Below are positions 62,188-64,000 of a stretch of 64,000 nucleotides of DNA, in pieces; the stretch's first letter is position 1; every line of letters begins with the position of its first letter. This stretch comes from Fontivita pretiosa. GTDB lineage: Bacteria; Planctomycetota; Phycisphaerae; Tepidisphaerales; Tepidisphaeraceae. The notes under the pieces are model-generated. The model had not been told where the DNA came from. It searched no databases and saw only the letters and a program-made list of their open reading frames with translations. The stretch lies in the NCBI RefSeq assembly GCF_050410795.1, contig NZ_CP191258.1, positions 3,410,001 to 3,474,000 of the forward strand, written 5' to 3'. Both the position numbers and the translations under genes were made by a program.

Positions 62188-63369
62188 GTGAACGGCAAGC
62201 GGATCGCAATTCTGGGTTCCACCGGCTCGATCGGATGCCATGCCCTGGAGGTGATCGAGCACCTTGGCGCTCCCTACCGCGCGGTGGCGCTGTCGGCCAA
62301 CCAAAACGTTGAAAAGTTGATCCAGCAGGCGCGACGGCATCGTCCGGCGGCCGTGGCGGTGGCGGATCAGACGCTGACGCAGCAGCTTCGCGACGCGACG
62401 CGCGATCTGGGCTGCCAGGTCTACAGCGGCGTCGAAGGCCTCTCGCAGATGGTCTGTCGGGCGGATGTGGACATGGTGCTGGCGGCGATCGTGGGAGCGG
62501 CGGGGCTTGGGCCTGTGCTGGCGGGCATCCGCGCCGGAAAGCAGATCGCCCTGGCCAACAAGGAAGCGCTGGTGGTCGCCGGCTCGCTGATTGTTCCCGA
62601 GGCGCGGCGGCGTGGGGTGCAGATCCTGCCGGTGGATTCCGAGCACTCGGCGGTCTTCCAGGCGATGCATTGCGGGCGGCTGTCGGAGGTCAGGCGCGTG
62701 ATCCTGACCGCCAGCGGCGGGCCATTCCGCTGCGCCTCGCCCGAACAGCTCGCCCGCGCCACGCCCGAGGATGCCCTCAACCATCCCACCTGGCAGATGG
62801 GCAGCAAGATCACGATCGACTCGGCCACCATGTTCAACAAGGGGCTGGAGATCATCGAAGCCTGCTGGCTGTTCGACCTTCCACCGGAGAAGATCGAGGT
62901 CGTGGTGCATCCGGAATCGATCGTGCACTCGATGGTGGAGTTCGTGGATGGATCGGTGATCGCCCAGCTTTCCCCACCGGACATGCGAACCCCGATCCAG
63001 TATGCCCTGACGTATCCGCAGCGACGGGAAGGAATCGGGCGGAGGCTGGACTTGAGCCGGGCGTTGTCGCTGCACTTTGAGCCGCCGGACCCGCAGCGGT
63101 TTCCGGCGTTGCGTCTGGCGTATGAGGCGGCGCGGCAGCGTGGCACCGCCGGCGCGGTCCTCAACGCCGCCAACGAAGTCGCCGTCAAAGCCTTCATAGA
63201 CCGCAGGATCGGCTTCGGCATGATTTCGCGCATCGTCGAGCTTACAATTCGCTCCAGTCGGCTTCAGCCCGAGCCGTCGCTGGACGATTTGCTCGAAGCC
63301 GACCGTGCGGCGCGGGCCACCGCCGAGTCGCTTATCGAGGAGTTCGCAAACACGGATGAACACCGATGA
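62188..63369 (+). CDS. dxr: 1-deoxy-D-xylulose 5-phosphate reductoisomerase
   Basis: 393 residues, normal. Dxr rearranges and reduces 1-deoxyxylulose 5-phosphate to 2-C-methylerythritol 4-phosphate, the first committed step of the non-mevalonate isoprenoid route. Seen: ILGSTGSIGCHALEVI (NADPH fold, near residue 8), ALANKEALVVAG, DSEHSAVFQ with the metal-binding Asp and Glu, and HPTWQMGSKITIDSATMFNKG near residues 200-220. The GTG at 62188 is taken as start because AGGA (62177-62180) is 7 bases away; the TTG at 62182 is too close. The last residues (NTDEHR) come from the inverted repeat below, so the natural end was probably shorter. Confidence 0.95.
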   Translation: MNGKRIAILGSTGSIGCHALEVIEHLGAPYRAVALSANQNVEKLIQQARRHRPAAVAVADQTLTQQLRDATRDLGCQVYSGVEGLSQMVCRADVDMVLAAIVGAAGLGPVLAGIRAGKQIALANKEALVVAGSLIVPEARRRGVQILPVDSEHSAVFQAMHCGRLSEVRRVILTASGGPFRCASPEQLARATPEDALNHPTWQMGSKITIDSATMFNKGLEIIEACWLFDLPPEKIEVVVHPESIVHSMVEFVDGSVIAQLSPPDMRTPIQYALTYPQRREGIGRRLDLSRALSLHFEPPDPQRFPALRLAYEAARQRGTAGAVLNAANEVAVKAFIDRRIGFGMISRIVELTIRSSRLQPEPSLDDLLEADRAARATAESLIEEFANTDEHR

Positions 63370-63424
63370 ACACAGATTCTGGATTTGAGATCTGCGATTG
63401 CATCTGCGTTCATCCGTGTTCATC
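63355..63424. repeat. Inverted repeat, 22-base arms, between dxr and rseP
   Basis: 63355-63376 and 63403-63424 are inverted copies with 20 of 22 positions matching and a 26-base loop. The left arm overlaps the last codons and stop of dxr. It may act as a terminator or be a dispersed repeat; rseP starts 25 bases after it. Confidence 0.75.
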
Positions 63425-63448
63425 AGTGGTTCATAATGTGGATCGCCA

Positions 63449-64000
63449 ATGGATTTTGAGTACATCGGAACGGTCATCCTGCTGGTTCTGGGCTTCGGGT
63501 TCGTGATCTTCTGGCACGAGCTTGGGCACTTTCTGGCGGCCAAGTGGGCGGGGGTGAAGGTCGAGCAGTTCGCCGTCGGCTTCGGACAGGCGCTGATCTC
63601 CTGGCGCAAGGGGCTGGGCTTTCGCCTGGGCAGCTCGCGGGCCGAATATGAGCAGAAGCTCCGCGACTACCTCAGGCAGCAGGACGCCTCGCGGAAGCCG
63701 CCGCAGGAGCTGCCCGACGCATCGACCAGCGAAGACCTGCGCCTGGAGTACGCCGCGGCGCAACTGGGGCTGGGCGAGACCGAATACCGCCTGAACTGGA
63801 TCCCCCTTGGCGGGTACGTGAAGATGCTGGGGCAGGATGACATGAACCCCAACGCCACCTCCGACCATCCCCGCGCCTACAACAACAAGTCGATCGGCAA
63901 GCGGATGGTGATCGTCTCGGCCGGGGTGATCATGAACGTGATCCTGGCGATCATCCTGTTCGCGGTGCTGTTCCGGATCGGGTTCAACGTTCCGCCTCCG
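63449..64000 (+). CDS. rseP: Site-2 membrane metalloprotease (RseP family), 5' part
   Basis: 184 residues, cut by the window edge. Site-2 proteases cleave substrates inside the membrane, such as anti-sigma factors and remnant signal peptides. The first helix holds the zinc motif HELGHF near residues 23-28. LNWIPLGGYVKMLGQDD follows near residue 120, and SAGVIMNVILAIILFAVL is the next helix. Between them an extra stretch of about 60 charged residues (SSRAEYEQKLRDYLRQQDAS) extends the usual loop. dxr and rseP are neighbours in many bacteria (dxr-rseP order), which supports both calls. The weak ribosome site is GGATCG. Confidence 0.93.
   Translation, partial: MDFEYIGTVILLVLGFGFVIFWHELGHFLAAKWAGVKVEQFAVGFGQALISWRKGLGFRLGSSRAEYEQKLRDYLRQQDASRKPPQELPDASTSEDLRLEYAAAQLGLGETEYRLNWIPLGGYVKMLGQDDMNPNATSDHPRAYNNKSIGKRMVIVSAGVIMNVILAIILFAVLFRIGFNVPPP

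Overview
The window looks like chromosomal DNA from a planctomycete, most likely class Phycisphaerae. The evidence is a high-GC sequence, proteins ending in PEP-CTERM sorting tails (3763-5226, 53075-54523), a small protein of the planctomycete/verrucomicrobial TIGR04138 type (18352-18798), many TPR and lipoprotein genes, and a caa3-like oxidase operon led by a very large multihaem cytochrome. Assignment is by reading only; no database search was possible.

Layout. 1-5226 (minus strand): a truncated exported protein with an internal duplication, lgt, a family-10-like glycosyl hydrolase and a lamin-tail PEP-CTERM protein. 5533-13838 (plus): clpB, a 54-bp perfect palindrome, pyk, a lipoprotein, a polytopic membrane protein, thyX and a LOG-family hydrolase. 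13880-18192 (minus): an FHA-GAF histidine kinase, a TolC-type outer membrane protein and a LysE exporter. 18352-20690: two small plus-strand genes, a 2-hydroxyacid dehydrogenase (minus) and an ArsR-type regulator (plus).

20747-33775 is a nine-gene minus-strand respiratory operon. In transcription order it holds an octahaem cytochrome c of about 1550 residues, a secreted possible copper protein, ctaC, ctaD (A2 type, YSHP motif), ctaA, ctaB, a lipoprotein paralogue of the possible copper protein, ctaE and a subunit IV gene. A good minus-strand promoter lies at 33883-33911. The operon supplies the oxidase core, haem O/A synthesis, a candidate electron donor and two possible copper or electron carriers.

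34081-45868 holds a TPR lipoprotein, an M29 aminopeptidase, zwf, and a complete 1.5-kb insertion sequence with 9-bp target duplications placed at the zwf stop codon. After it come a remnant of a diacylglycerol-kinase-like gene, a MOSC protein, a lone nuoC, an aldo/keto reductase, ilvB without ilvN, a HicB-like protein without HicA, and a TPR/coiled-coil protein. 45965-59521 holds a large glucosidase-like enzyme, an RraA-like protein, korAB (2-oxoacid:ferredoxin oxidoreductase), a PEP-CTERM protein with a possible cysteine-peptidase fold, a TPR protein fused to a YggX-like domain, a GT39-like membrane protein, folE, an epimerase and a TIM-barrel isomerase. 59617-64000 holds a reduced RnfC/RnfD-like pair that has lost recognisable flavin and NADH motifs, then dxr and the start of rseP.

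The most unusual items are the Rnf-like pair, the octahaem cytochrome with its paired possible copper proteins, and several long intergenic inverted repeats of unrelated sequence. No tRNA, rRNA or CRISPR array was recognised.
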